Below, in pieces: positions 21,750 to 30,466 of a DNA stretch of 64,000 nucleotides. This stretch comes from Burkholderia ambifaria AMMD (lineage in GTDB: Bacteria; Pseudomonadota; Gammaproteobacteria; Burkholderiales; Burkholderiaceae). Made by a program: the position numbers and the translations under genes. The notes beneath the pieces are model-generated. The model made no database searches. It was not told the origin of the DNA and saw nothing but the letters and a program-made list of their open reading frames with translations. Every line of letters starts with the position of its first letter. The first letter of the stretch is position 1. Location: contig NC_008390.1 of the NCBI RefSeq assembly GCF_000203915.1, forward strand, positions 1,550,001 to 1,614,000. Reading direction: 5' to 3'.

Positions 21750-22983
21750 GGTTGACCTCCTGCGATTCGGTGCGGGCGCCCTTGAGGATGCCGGCCCGCG
21801 GGGAGAAGTTGAAGAACATCGGCAGCGTCGCGGCGCCGATCGCGCCGGCATCGGCGCCGAACGTGCCGCGCACGAGCGTCGGCGTGCCGCGCGCTTCGGG
21901 CGCGGTGGCGACGAGGGCCGCGCGCAGGCGGGTCGTCACCGCGTCGAGCAGGCCGGCGTCGGTATCGGCGTCGAGCACTACCACCGGCGCATCGACGACG
22001 CAGAGCACCGCGCGCAATGCCGGTGCGAGCGCGTCGACGCAGTCGTCGATCCATTCGTCGACCGCCGGCAGGCCGCGCGCGATGCAGGCCTCGAGGTCGG
22101 CGCGATTCTCGACCGTCTCGCCGTGATGGCGCAGGTGGCGCACGAGCGCATGCAGTGACGCGCGGGCGAGCAGGATGTCCCACGGGCCGCGCGGCGGCGG
22201 TGCGGACGCCAGCCGGCTCGGCGGCACGGGAATCACGGCGATGTCGCCGGCATTGCCGGTCACGCCGCGCAGGCAGTCTCCGTCGACCGCGATGCCGCCG
22301 CCGATCGCGGGGCCGATGAACAGGTAGACGAAGTCGTCGCACTGCCGGCCGTAGCCGTAGAACAGTTCGGCGATCGCGGCGGCGTTGCCGTCGTTTTCGC
22401 CGAACACGGGCAGCGACAGCATGCGCCCGAGATCGCTCGCGAAATCGACGTCTTCCCATGCGCGGAACGTGTCGGGCGCGAGGCCGAGCTCGCGCATCCA
22501 CGCGCCGAGGTTGTACGGCTGGGCGACGCCGACGCCTGTGAGGCGTGCGCGGTCATGCGCGGGGAGCAGATCCTGCATCGCATCGATGTCGCGCCGCACG
22601 ATGTCGAGCACGTCGGCGGGCGGGGGAAGCAGCGTGTCGTGCGAGCGGCGGCCGAGCACGTCGCCCGCGAAATTGACGAGCGCCGTTTCGATGCGCATCC
22701 GGTCGAGATGGACGCCGATGCCGAACGCACCGCGCGGATCGAGACGGATCAGCGATGCCGGCTGGCCGCGCTGACCCTCGGTGCGGCCGGCGAATTCGAT
22801 CAGCTTCGCGTCGGCGAGCGACGCGATGATGCTGCCGACCGCCGTGCCCGTCATGCTCGCGAGACGCGCAAGGTCGGCCTTCGACGCGCTGCCCGCGCGG
22901 CGCAGCGTCTTCAACAGCAGGCGCTCGTTGTAACGGCGCACGTTGGCCGAGTTGCTTCCCTGGCCGATGTGCGGGCTTCTCAT
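21736..22983 (-). CDS. ROK-family transcriptional repressor
   Basis: This 415-residue regulator has an N-terminal winged helix-turn-helix (residues about 15-75: [35 protein letters not shown]). A ROK sugar-kinase-like domain follows, with the phosphate-loop motif [12 protein letters not shown] and the segment [17 protein letters not shown] repressors bind sugars and release their operators. The ATG at 22983 has an AGGAGACGCC ribosome site; an ATG at 22998 is less well placed. It is the first gene of the sugar operon and has a perfect palindrome 38 bases upstream. Confidence 0.9.
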   Translation of the reverse strand: MRSPHIGQGSNSANVRRYNERLLLKTLRRAGSASKADLARLASMTGTAVGSIIASLADAKLIEFAGRTEGQRGQPASLIRLDPRGAFGIGVHLDRMRIETALVNFAGDVLGRRSHDTLLPPPADVLDIVRRDIDAMQDLLPAHDRARLTGVGVAQPYNLGAWMRELGLAPDTFRAWEDVDFASDLGRMLSLPVFGENDGNAAAIAELFYGYGRQCDDFVYLFIGPAIGGGIAVDGDCLRGVTGNAGDIAVIPVPPSRLASAPPPRGPWDILLARASLHALVRHLRHHGETVENRADLEACIARGLPAVDEWIDDCVDALAPALRAVLCVVDAPVVVLDADTDAGLLDAVTTRLRAALVATAPEARGTPTLVRGTFGADAGAIGAATLPMFFNFSPRAGILKGARTESQEVNHVAF

Positions 22984-23020
22984 GGCGTCTCCTTCCATGG
23001 GCGCGTCGTCTGTCGACGCA

Positions 23021-23047
23021 TTAAATAAATCACGTTGATTTATTTAA
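23021..23047. promoter_or_regulatory. Perfect 12-3-12 palindrome, operator of the ROK sugar operon
   Basis: The arm TTAAATAAATCA at 23021-23032 is followed by CGT and its exact complement at 23036-23047. The AT-rich site stands out from GC-rich surroundings and resembles operators of ROK repressors such as NagC and Mlc. It lies upstream of the repressor and transporter operon, so autoregulation is the likely role. Confidence 0.8.
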
Positions 23048-23400
23048 CCGCGTGAGCGACGGCATGTCAGCCTAGGGAAATCCCGGCCTCGGCCGGAGAG
23101 ACAGGCGGGGCGGGGGTTTGCGGGTGTGGCGGGTTTTCAGGGTGCGTCGGTGCGGGGTGCGACGAGGGGCAGGATTGGGCTGCTGGCCGACCTCGCGGTC
23201 CTGCTCAGCGCACCGTTTCAGCGCGATTGCGGCGAATCGTTTGCTTGGCGTCAATGACGCGTGGGCGTTCGTCGCAAAGGCCGAGGAAGTCTGTCCTTGC
23301 GCGAAAACGACGAGGGAGAGATGCGGTACACCCGGCGCGCGTAATAGGGAGGGGTGAGTCGCGATTTGAACGCGATATCGCGCTTGCGGAAGCCGAAATG

Positions 23401-23429
23401 AAAAAAGGCCGGCTAGAAGCCGACCTTTT
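23401..23429 (-). terminator. Terminator of tRNA-Leu copy 1
   Basis: On the minus strand, AAAAGGTCGGCT, TCT and AGCCGGCCTTTTTT form a stem-loop with a T-tract just downstream of the tRNA. The same unit follows the other tRNA-Leu copies. Confidence 0.85.
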
Positions 23430-23440
23430 CAAAAAACAGA

Positions 23441-23527
23441 TGGTGCCCAGGAGAGGACTCGAACCTCCACGATGTTGCCACCGCTAGGACCTGAACCTAG
23501 TGCGTCTACCAATTCCGCCACCTGGGC
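23441..23527 (-). tRNA. tRNA-Leu (anticodon CAG), copy 1
   Basis: This 87-base gene includes an encoded CCA. The acceptor stem pairs GCCCAGG with CCTGGGC. The anticodon loop TTCAGGT carries CAG, there is a long variable arm typical of tRNA-Leu, and the T-loop is GGTTCGAGTCC. It has its own promoter and terminator. Confidence 0.97.
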
Positions 23528-23563
23528 ACGTTTTGCAGTAGTTGCCTGCTGCAAAGAAGCGAA

Positions 23564-23591
23564 ATTATAGCGCGTCTAAAGGATCTGTCAA
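23564..23591 (-). promoter_or_regulatory. Promoter of tRNA-Leu copy 1
   Basis: Consensus sigma-70 boxes TTGACA (23586-23591) and TATAAT (23564-23569) read on the minus strand with a 16-base spacer, 37 bases before the tRNA 5' end. Confidence 0.9.
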
Positions 23592-23694
23592 CGGGTTGCG
23601 AGCAAAATTATTTGATGGCTGCGCCGTGACGTTGGACCGGGGGCATAGACAGATGTCGCCGCAAGCCGCGCGTATCAATCCGACGCCAGAAATG

Positions 23695-23723
23695 AAAAAA
23701 GGCCGGCTAGAAGCCGACCTTTT
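23695..23723 (-). terminator. Terminator of tRNA-Leu copy 2
   Basis: The stem-loop and T-tract are the same as those downstream of copy 1, here placed 10 bases past the CCA end of copy 2. Confidence 0.85.
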
Positions 23724-23733
23724 CAAAAACAGT

Positions 23734-23820
23734 TGGTGCCCAGGAGAGGACTCGAACCTCCACGGTGTTGCCACCGCTAGGACCTGAACCTAGTGCGTCT
23801 ACCAATTCCGCCACCTGGGC
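23734..23820 (-). tRNA. tRNA-Leu (anticodon CAG), copy 2
   Basis: This 87-base gene differs from copy 1 by a single base in the variable arm (CACCGTG instead of CACGATG reading). Acceptor stem, CAG anticodon and encoded CCA are the same. Confidence 0.97.
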
Positions 23821-23851
23821 ACGTTTCGCTTGCTGCGATGCGAAGACCGCT

Positions 23852-23879
23852 ATTGTAGCGTGTTCGAACAAGCTGTCAA
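23852..23879 (-). promoter_or_regulatory. Promoter of tRNA-Leu copy 2
   Basis: On the minus strand the -35 box TTGACA (23874-23879) and -10 box TACAAT (23852-23857) are 16 bases apart. One base of the -10 box departs from consensus, so this copy may be slightly weaker than copies 1 and 3. Confidence 0.85.
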
Positions 23880-24466
23880 CACAATTTCATCGGAAGCGAT
23901 GAGAAATATTCGCCCCTCGTCGTGCGGTAGCTCACGCGTCGACGGGATCCGGCTTCGCCCGTTCTGCTGCAAAATGCCGGCGCGCTGCATCTGCCTCGTA
24001 TCGACGCGAGCCGGCAAGTGGCCCGCGGTCCGGCTGCACGGAGCGCAGAGGCAGATTTCGCGGTCCGTCCAGGTTCTGCGAGAGGGCTCAATGGACGAGA
24101 CAACGGGATCGCGCAACGCAACGAAATGATTGCGGTCATTGCCGACACGCTGAACGAAGCCATCTAGGACAAGTACTGAAACGAGCATAGGACAAGTCCT
24201 AAAAATGGATCATTTTTATTGGGACAAGGGTTAATTGAGCTTGCCACCCGACACGGATCAAGACTATTCGAGCAACATGGCGGCCTGGCAACCGGCGGCC
24301 GAATCCGGTGCGGTTGCATCTTGAGGACCCGAGCCGACCCGAACCGTAGCAGCGTGGCGGGATCGAGCGCGCGACGAAGAAAGCAGCCGATTTGCCACGA
24401 CCAGTCAGGGCATGCGCGGACGCAGCGAACTCGGGCGAATAAAACAATAAACAGGAATGCCATCCC
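23880..24466. other. Non-coding stretch upstream of the CHASE2 kinase
   Basis: I see no convincing gene in these 587 bases: short open frames have no ribosome sites or recognisable products. It holds the 10-base direct repeat TAGGACAAGT (listed separately) and probably the kinase promoter. It is less GC-rich than the flanking genes in its second half. Confidence 0.5.
24165..24200. promoter_or_regulatory. Direct repeat and palindrome, candidate operator
   Basis: TAGGACAAGT occurs at 24165-24174 and again at 24188-24197, 23 bases apart. The second copy extends to the palindrome AGGACAAGTCCT (24189-24200). Two phased half-sites about two helical turns apart, upstream of a sensor kinase gene, fit a regulator-binding site; the binding protein is unknown. 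Confidence 0.4.
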
Positions 24467-26797
24467 ATGTCTGACTGGCCCCATCGTATCTGGCGAGGTG
24501 TGACGTCCGTGCGGCCCACTGCGTGGCTGTTCACCGCCGGCGTTGCGTTGCTGGCGGCGCTCAGCTGTACGCCGGCCGCCGAGACGCTGCTGTCGCCGAT
24601 CGACCGGTTGTACTGGAATCTGGTCGCGACCCGCGTCGATCACGGCGCGCGCGACGATGTCGTCGTCGTCTCGATCGACAAGAAAACGATCGCCGAACTG
24701 GGCGGCGGTGCGAGCTATGCACGGACGTCCCATGCGCAGGTGCTCGATCGTCTCGGCGGCGCATCGAGCGTCGTGCTCGACATGACGATGTTCGGCTCGA
24801 CGCCCGGCGACGATGCGCTCGCGGCCGCGATCACGCGGCAAGGGCGCGTCGTGCTGCCTGCCCACGTGTCGCCGGAGAGCACGCGTGCCGACACCGTGCT
24901 GCTGCCCGCGCGGCAGTTGCGCGGCGCGGCGGCGGCCGTTGGTCAGCGCAGCGTCGTGCTCGGCAGCGATCATCTGGTGCAAGGCATCGTGCCGTACGTG
25001 CGGGCGGACAATTCGGACGACGAGTTCCCGCACGTCGCGCTGCAGGCGATCCGCGTGGCGGGCGCGTCGCTGCCGGCCGGCGACGTGCGTCTCCAGGTAC
25101 AGGATCACGTATCCAAGATGGGGCGCGTCGCAGCTCACTCGCTCGCGCTGTTCCTGCCGGCCCGCTTCGACCTCGACCGCTATTCGTATGTCGACGTGCT
25201 GAAGGGGCGCATCCCGGAGTCGGCGTGGCGCGGCCGCATCGTGTTCATCGGCGACACGATGTCGGATCTTTCCGGCGTGTACGACCTGTCGACGTCGGAA
25301 GGTGGACGGCTGCGGCGCGTCGAAGTCGACGCGATGGTGACGCAGGCGCTGCTCGACGGCCACATCCTGTGGCGTGAGCCGGTGGCGGTTCAGGTCGTCG
25401 TCAGCATCGCGGTCGCGACGGGGATGCTGCTGATCTGCATGCTGGTGCCGGGCTGGCGCATGTACGCATTCGCGCTCGGGGGGCTGGCCATGTTCGTCGC
25501 CGTCGAACTGGTGCTGCTCGTGCGTTGGTCATGCTGGACGCCGCTCGGGCCGTTGCTTGCCGTGTGCGTATTGATTTTCGCGGTGTGCGGCTGGCGGCGC
25601 GCCGGCAGCGTGCGGACATTCCTGTTGAACGAATACGGGATGCTGCGCGGGCTTGCCGGCCAGCACGCGTTCATCGGCTTGCCGCACGCGGCAGGCGTCG
25701 ATGCCGCGATGCCGACGACGGACGAAGTCGAGATTGCGATGCAGAGCATTCGCGCGTGGCAGACGGCCTATGTCGACATGATTGAAACGCTGCCGTATCC
25801 CATCTTCGTCGAACAGCACGGCAAGCTGTTGATGTGCAATGCGCGCGGCCGGGCGATGCTGCAGACGCTCGACGCGGACGGCGACGCGGACGGCGATGCG
25901 GCCGCAGGGCGCGTGCTGGCGATCGCGCGCGGCGAAGTGCTGACCGCGAAGGCGACCGGCAAGATCCACTCGGCCGAGCTGGTGCTGAACGGGCGCACGC
26001 AGATGATGATGGTGACGCCGTTCGGCGATGGCGACCGGCACAGTTCGACGGCGAGCATGATCTGTCTCGTCGATATCCACAACATCAAGGCGGCGGTCGA
26101 AAACGACCGGCTGACGCTGCGGCACATGGCGCACGACCTGCGCAACCCGCTTTCGACGGTGCTGTCGCTGCTCGAAGCGCACAACCACGCCGACGGCGCG
26201 ACCGACGAGGATTTTCTGGCGGACCTGCACAAGCTCGTCGACTACAGCCTGCGCGTCGCGCAGGATTTCACGCAGCTGTCGCGCGCCGAACACCTCGATA
26301 CGCGTGCGTATGTGCCGGTGTCGGCGAACGATCTGGCGGCGGAAGCGGTCGATCAGATCTGGCACAGCGCGAACGGTAAGCGAATCCGCGTCGAGGGGCC
26401 GCATTACGACGGCGACGACGTGTTCGTGCTCGGCAATCGCGACATGCTGTTGCGTGCATTGACCAACCTGCTCGACAACGCGATCAAATACTCGGCCGAG
26501 GAGACGGCCGTCGACGTCTGGATCGACGCCGACGACCGGCAGGTGTCGGTGGCCGTGCAGGACCAGGGGTGCGGCATCCCGGCCGACGCGATGCCGAGGC
26601 TGTTCGAGCCGTTCTTCCAGGTCGACGGCACGTATCGCGACGCCAGCCGCGGGGTCGGCCTCGGGCTGCCGTTCGTGAAGGCGGTGATCGAGCGCCACGG
26701 CGGATCGGTCGACGTGACGTCGACGCCGGGGCAGGGCAGCCGCTTCACCGTGCGTTTGCCGAGGACCGTTGCGGTAACGACGCTCGACGACGCGTGA
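24467..26797 (+). CDS. CHASE2-domain sensor histidine kinase
   Basis: This 776-residue membrane kinase has these parts in order: an N-terminal membrane segment near residues 20-38; an extracytoplasmic CHASE2 domain (about 40-300, with VVVVSIDKKTIAELG and GRIVFIGDTMSDLSGVYDL); three membrane segments (about 305-385); and a PAS-like region (about 430-530). The transmitter core follows, with H-box HMAHDLRNPLSTV near residue 554, N-box NLLDNAIKYS near 668, G1 DQGCGIP near 700 and G2 GVGLGLPFV near 728. No response-regulator gene is adjacent. The ATG at 24467 follows CAGGAATG. The nearest unpaired regulator is the OmpR-type gene at 42159 inside the same tRNA-bracketed segment, a possible partner. 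Confidence 0.93.
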   Translation: MSDWPHRIWRGVTSVRPTAWLFTAGVALLAALSCTPAAETLLSPIDRLYWNLVATRVDHGARDDVVVVSIDKKTIAELGGGASYARTSHAQVLDRLGGASSVVLDMTMFGSTPGDDALAAAITRQGRVVLPAHVSPESTRADTVLLPARQLRGAAAAVGQRSVVLGSDHLVQGIVPYVRADNSDDEFPHVALQAIRVAGASLPAGDVRLQVQDHVSKMGRVAAHSLALFLPARFDLDRYSYVDVLKGRIPESAWRGRIVFIGDTMSDLSGVYDLSTSEGGRLRRVEVDAMVTQALLDGHILWREPVAVQVVVSIAVATGMLLICMLVPGWRMYAFALGGLAMFVAVELVLLVRWSCWTPLGPLLAVCVLIFAVCGWRRAGSVRTFLLNEYGMLRGLAGQHAFIGLPHAAGVDAAMPTTDEVEIAMQSIRAWQTAYVDMIETLPYPIFVEQHGKLLMCNARGRAMLQTLDADGDADGDAAAGRVLAIARGEVLTAKATGKIHSAELVLNGRTQMMMVTPFGDGDRHSSTASMICLVDIHNIKAAVENDRLTLRHMAHDLRNPLSTVLSLLEAHNHADGATDEDFLADLHKLVDYSLRVAQDFTQLSRAEHLDTRAYVPVSANDLAAEAVDQIWHSANGKRIRVEGPHYDGDDVFVLGNRDMLLRALTNLLDNAIKYSAEETAVDVWIDADDRQVSVAVQDQGCGIPADAMPRLFEPFFQVDGTYRDASRGVGLGLPFVKAVIERHGGSVDVTSTPGQGSRFTVRLPRTVAVTTLDDA

Positions 26798-26873
26798 TCG
26801 GCGGAGGCCGTGGAACGGCGGAACGGGTGTGCAATGCGTTGAAGTCGGAAAGGGATTGAAGTCAGCGTGATGG

Positions 26874-26911
26874 AAGGCCGGGCCCGGTATTGCACGGGCC
26901 CGGCCTTTTTG
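26874..26911 (+). terminator. Intrinsic terminator of the CHASE2 kinase gene
   Basis: A 13-bp stem (AAGGCCGGGCCCG and complement) with an 8-base loop is followed by TTTTT, 76 bases after the kinase stop. Confidence 0.88.
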
Positions 26912-27113
26912 CGTTGGAGCGCGGTGCAGGGCAGATATCGGCGCCGCCGCGTTGCACGTGACGACGCGCGGGATGCGTGCCGGTCGCGGCGCGATGACGG
27001 CCCGCCGCCCCGACCTTGCCGACGATCGAGCGCCCCATGTGGCGCGTTTGCAAGCATGCAGGCCTGGCGCCGCGCAGACGCAGACCGGGATACCTTTCAT
27101 TAGCGGGGTAAAC

Positions 27114-27141
27114 GAAAACGCCCTCGCACGAGGCGAGGGCG
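27114..27141 (-). terminator. Intrinsic terminator of the chitinase gene
   Basis: On the minus strand, CGCCCTCG, a 7-base loop and CGAGGGCG are followed by TTTTCG. It lies about 100 bases downstream of the chitinase stop. Confidence 0.82.
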
Positions 27142-27238
27142 ATACCGGCATTGGCCGTTGTGCGTCACGAGACGCGGGTTTCACATCGACCGGGGCGCCG
27201 CGATGGCGCCGCAGGCCGGCTCCAGCCTGCTCGTGCGC

Positions 27239-30157
27239 TTACTCGTTGTGCGCCTCCCATGCCTGGTCCCACGCAGTACCCTTGCCCGGCTCGTAAGCCC
27301 AGGCCGCCATCGAGCACCAGTTGGTGTACGGGAACGGCTTGCAGCGGTACAGCTTGCCATTGTTGGAGACGATATCGCCGGCGTTGTACTTCGTGCCTTC
27401 CTTGTACTGCGGATGATCGCCGCCGCCGTTGCCGCCTTCGCCGCCGCCATTGCCGCCACCGTTGCCACCTTCGCCGCCGCCGTTGCCGCCACCGTTACCA
27501 CCGTTACCACCGTTGCCGCCTTCGTCGTCACCGTAAAGCGTCCACGCGTCGCTCCATGCGAAGCCCTTGCCCGGTTCGTACGCCGTCGGCGCGCCGGAGC
27601 ACCAGCCGCTGTTCGGGAACGGCTTGCACTGATACAGCTTGCCGAGGTTCGACACGATGTCGCCGGCGTTGTACTGCGTACCGGCCTTGTACGCCGGATA
27701 CTCGCCGCCACCGTTGCCGCCTTCGCCACCACCTTCGCCACCGCCCGCATCCTTCGCCTTGACGAGGACGGTGTGCTTCGCCGTGCTCGACAGCTTGCCG
27801 TCGCTGACCGTGACCGAGAACGTGAACGACTGGTCCTTCGCGAGCTCAGGTGCGGTGAAGCTCAGCGTCGCGCCGGTCGGCTTCGCGTCGATGCCGGCCG
27901 GGACGCTCCACTTGAAGCTCAGCTTGTCGCCGTCCGGGTCGGTCGATTTCGCGGCCGACAGCGTCACGGCCTGGCCGGCTTGCGCCGTTGCCGGGCCGCC
28001 GAGCTGCGCGACCGGCGGACGGTTTTCCGCGGGCGGCGGTTCGACCGTCGCATCCGCCTGCGCGGTGACGACGACCTGCGCCGTGTCCTTCAGGCCGGCC
28101 GGATCGGTGACCGTCACGCGGAACGTGTATTTCGTGTCCTGCTTGACCGACGGAACGTCGGCGCTCGCCTTCGCGCTCGTCGCATTGGCCAGCTTCAGCG
28201 GATCGCCGCCGACCTGTTCCCACATGAAGCTCAGCTTGTCGCCGTCGGGATCGCGCGACTTCGACGCGTCGAGCGTCACCGTCTGCGGCCCGGTGACCGT
28301 CATGTCGGCGCCCGCGTTCGCGACCGGCGGATGATTCTCCGCACCGCCGCCGCCTTCGTCGCCGTGGCCGAGGCCCTGATGCATCGCATTCAGGATGTCG
28401 CCGTTGTCCGCGTCGATTTCCCACGAGAACAGGCCGCCCAGTTGATGGGCGCGCACGTAGTCGCCCTTCGCGAGGACCGAACGCTGGTCGTCGAAGGTGA
28501 GGAGTTCGCCGGTACTCTTGTTGAATACGTACGGCGCTTCGGCCGTCTGGTCATAGTGATACTCGTAGCCGTTGATGCCGGCGTTGTTCGGCCCGATCAT
28601 CTCCGCCTTGACCTTCTTGTAGTCGAGGATGCCCGGTTCCCACTGGCCCTTGTGCGGCCCCGTCGCCGTGCCGGTGAACGGATTGCCGTCGGCATAGCCG
28701 TGCACGCCGTTCCAGCCGCGCGCATACGCCGCCGCGCCGACGACGAGCTTCTTCGGATCGACGCCCTGCGCGAGCAGCGCCTTGATCGAGTTGTGCGTCG
28801 TGTACGCGGTGTCCGGCTTCCAGTCCGGCGCGTACAGCGCGGTTTGATGACCCAGATCCGTCAGACTGAACGCACCGTAGAAGTCGTACGTCATGTCGAA
28901 AATGTAGTCCATGTACTTCGTGGCTTCCTTGTAGTTCACCACGTCGATCTTGTCCTTGCCCGCGCCGATCGCCGACGTCAGCTCGTACTTCCTGCCGGTT
29001 TCCTGCGACAGCTTGTCGAGCATCTGCCGCAGTTCCTTCATCAACGTCACGTAGAGCGGGCCATCCTTCACCGGATCGCCGAGCGACGGGTTCACGCCCT
29101 TGCCGCCGGGGAACTCCCAGTCGATGTCGACGCCGTCGAAGAACTTCCAGGTGCGCAGCAACTGTTCGGTCGAGTCGACGAACACCTTGCGCTTCGCCGG
29201 ATCGTGCATCTGGAAGAACGGGTCGGACAGCGTCCAGCCGCCGATCGACGGCAGGATCTTCAGGTTCGGGTTGCGCTTCTTCGCGGCCATCATCTGGCCG
29301 AGCACGCCCTTGAGCTTCGAGTTCGCGGTCTGGCCCGGCAATACCTTGGCCATCTCGCCATAGGTGTCATGGATCGCGACGCTGTAGTCCGGTAGCCCCT
29401 TGCAGCTCTGCTGCAGCGTGTTGAACGAGCCCGGCAGATCCTTCGCGAGCGACGCGTTCACGTCCGCGCCGCCGCAGATCGGGACGAATCCATACAGCAT
29501 GTGCGTGAGGTTCTCGACCGGTACGTTGTCGACGTTGAACTTGCGGTCGTAGATCGACCACGTCGCGAAGTACGTGCCGACCACCGAACCGGACGTGTTC
29601 GCATACGGCTTGTGGTTCTTGCTTGCGTTGTTCGGCAGATCGTCCGCGAGTTCGGAAATCGTGTCGAACACGACCACGTCGAGCGGCGCGCTGTCGGTCG
29701 ACGCACCGTTGGCGTCGATCACGCGCACCTGCATCTTCTTGACGCCCGGCGTCTTCACGTTCGCGATCACCTCGCCGCTTTGCGTGCCGCCGGGCGTCAT
29801 CTTGACCTCGGAAGCGGGATCGACGACGCCGTTGACCACCGCGACCGCCTTCACGGCGGTGCCGTTGCTCCAGATGTCGAACGGCAGCGGCACGTCGACC
29901 TTCTTGTTCAGCTTGACGAGGTCCTTGTACGGCGCAACGCCTGCCTTCTGCAGGTCGATCTCGACGAAGCCATGCGGCTGCGACGTGATTTCGTACTGCT
30001 TCAGACTGGGCTTGCCGGGTGCAGCGAGCGCCGCGTTCGCGAAGCTCAGTGCGCTGGCTGCCGCGAGCGCGGCATAGGCAACGTGCGCACGACGCTGCGA
30101 ACGGCGTCGGATCACGATGTTGGGAGTGCGTTTATGCGATTTCAATTTGAAAGCCAT
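27239..30157 (-). CDS. Secreted modular GH18 chitinase
   Basis: This 972-residue exported enzyme should hydrolyse chitin. Parts in order are: a long Arg-rich signal peptide (residues 1-45, ending NAALA); an N-terminal beta domain (about 46-165); a GH18 catalytic domain (about 180-590) with the DxxDxDxE active site DGVDIDWEFPGG near 341-352; two PKD-like domains (about 605-700 and 710-800, each with the DPDGDKLSF motif); and two type-3 chitin-binding modules (about 820-875 and 916-971). The two modules are separated by a Gly/Asn-rich linker. Each binding module has YNAGDIVSN and aromatic residues. The start at 30157 (MAFKLKSHK) gives a proper signal peptide; an upstream TTG start is also open. 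It is divergent from the LPMO gene. Confidence 0.94.
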   Translation of the reverse strand: MAFKLKSHKRTPNIVIRRRSQRRAHVAYAALAAASALSFANAALAAPGKPSLKQYEITSQPHGFVEIDLQKAGVAPYKDLVKLNKKVDVPLPFDIWSNGTAVKAVAVVNGVVDPASEVKMTPGGTQSGEVIANVKTPGVKKMQVRVIDANGASTDSAPLDVVVFDTISELADDLPNNASKNHKPYANTSGSVVGTYFATWSIYDRKFNVDNVPVENLTHMLYGFVPICGGADVNASLAKDLPGSFNTLQQSCKGLPDYSVAIHDTYGEMAKVLPGQTANSKLKGVLGQMMAAKKRNPNLKILPSIGGWTLSDPFFQMHDPAKRKVFVDSTEQLLRTWKFFDGVDIDWEFPGGKGVNPSLGDPVKDGPLYVTLMKELRQMLDKLSQETGRKYELTSAIGAGKDKIDVVNYKEATKYMDYIFDMTYDFYGAFSLTDLGHQTALYAPDWKPDTAYTTHNSIKALLAQGVDPKKLVVGAAAYARGWNGVHGYADGNPFTGTATGPHKGQWEPGILDYKKVKAEMIGPNNAGINGYEYHYDQTAEAPYVFNKSTGELLTFDDQRSVLAKGDYVRAHQLGGLFSWEIDADNGDILNAMHQGLGHGDEGGGGAENHPPVANAGADMTVTGPQTVTLDASKSRDPDGDKLSFMWEQVGGDPLKLANATSAKASADVPSVKQDTKYTFRVTVTDPAGLKDTAQVVVTAQADATVEPPPAENRPPVAQLGGPATAQAGQAVTLSAAKSTDPDGDKLSFKWSVPAGIDAKPTGATLSFTAPELAKDQSFTFSVTVSDGKLSSTAKHTVLVKAKDAGGGEGGGEGGNGGGEYPAYKAGTQYNAGDIVSNLGKLYQCKPFPNSGWCSGAPTAYEPGKGFAWSDAWTLYGDDEGGNGGNGGNGGGNGGGEGGNGGGNGGGEGGNGGGDHPQYKEGTKYNAGDIVSNNGKLYRCKPFPYTNWCSMAAWAYEPGKGTAWDQAWEAHNE

Positions 30158-30466
30158 CCATCTTGTGTTGAAAGAGAGTGCCGGGGAAGCGAGCGCATTC
30201 TTTTTCACGGACGGAATAGCGGCAATGAATCTCAACGCAATCTAAATGCGGGCCGCGTGAAGGCAGTGCATGAGAAATCGCGCGCACGGCGGCGGGGGAC
30301 GACGGATTCTTGAGAGATCGTTTAGGAAGGTACGACGATGCGCGGGGCGTGGCGATACTGCGCTCAGCGTTTCGTTAGCCACACATGCGTCACGCAAATT
30401 CCGGCGGTCGCATCGCGATGCGTCGAACGAAAAAGCCACCCTTAAACTTTCAACCAACGGAATCAG
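30158..30466. promoter_or_regulatory. Divergent intergenic region of chitinase and LPMO genes
   Basis: These 309 bases must contain the promoters and any shared control site for the two chitin-degrading enzymes. I could not pick out confident -35/-10 pairs or a clear operator palindrome. No gene is visible. Confidence 0.5.

Noticed and set aside
23118..23357. A 79-codon open frame between the sugar operon and tRNA-Leu copy 1.
   Set aside because: It is Arg/Cys-rich without family resemblance or ribosome site; I treat the stretch as non-coding.
24219..24503. A 94-codon open frame before the CHASE2 kinase.
   Set aside because: It has no ribosome site, no motif, and overlaps the kinase start in another frame.
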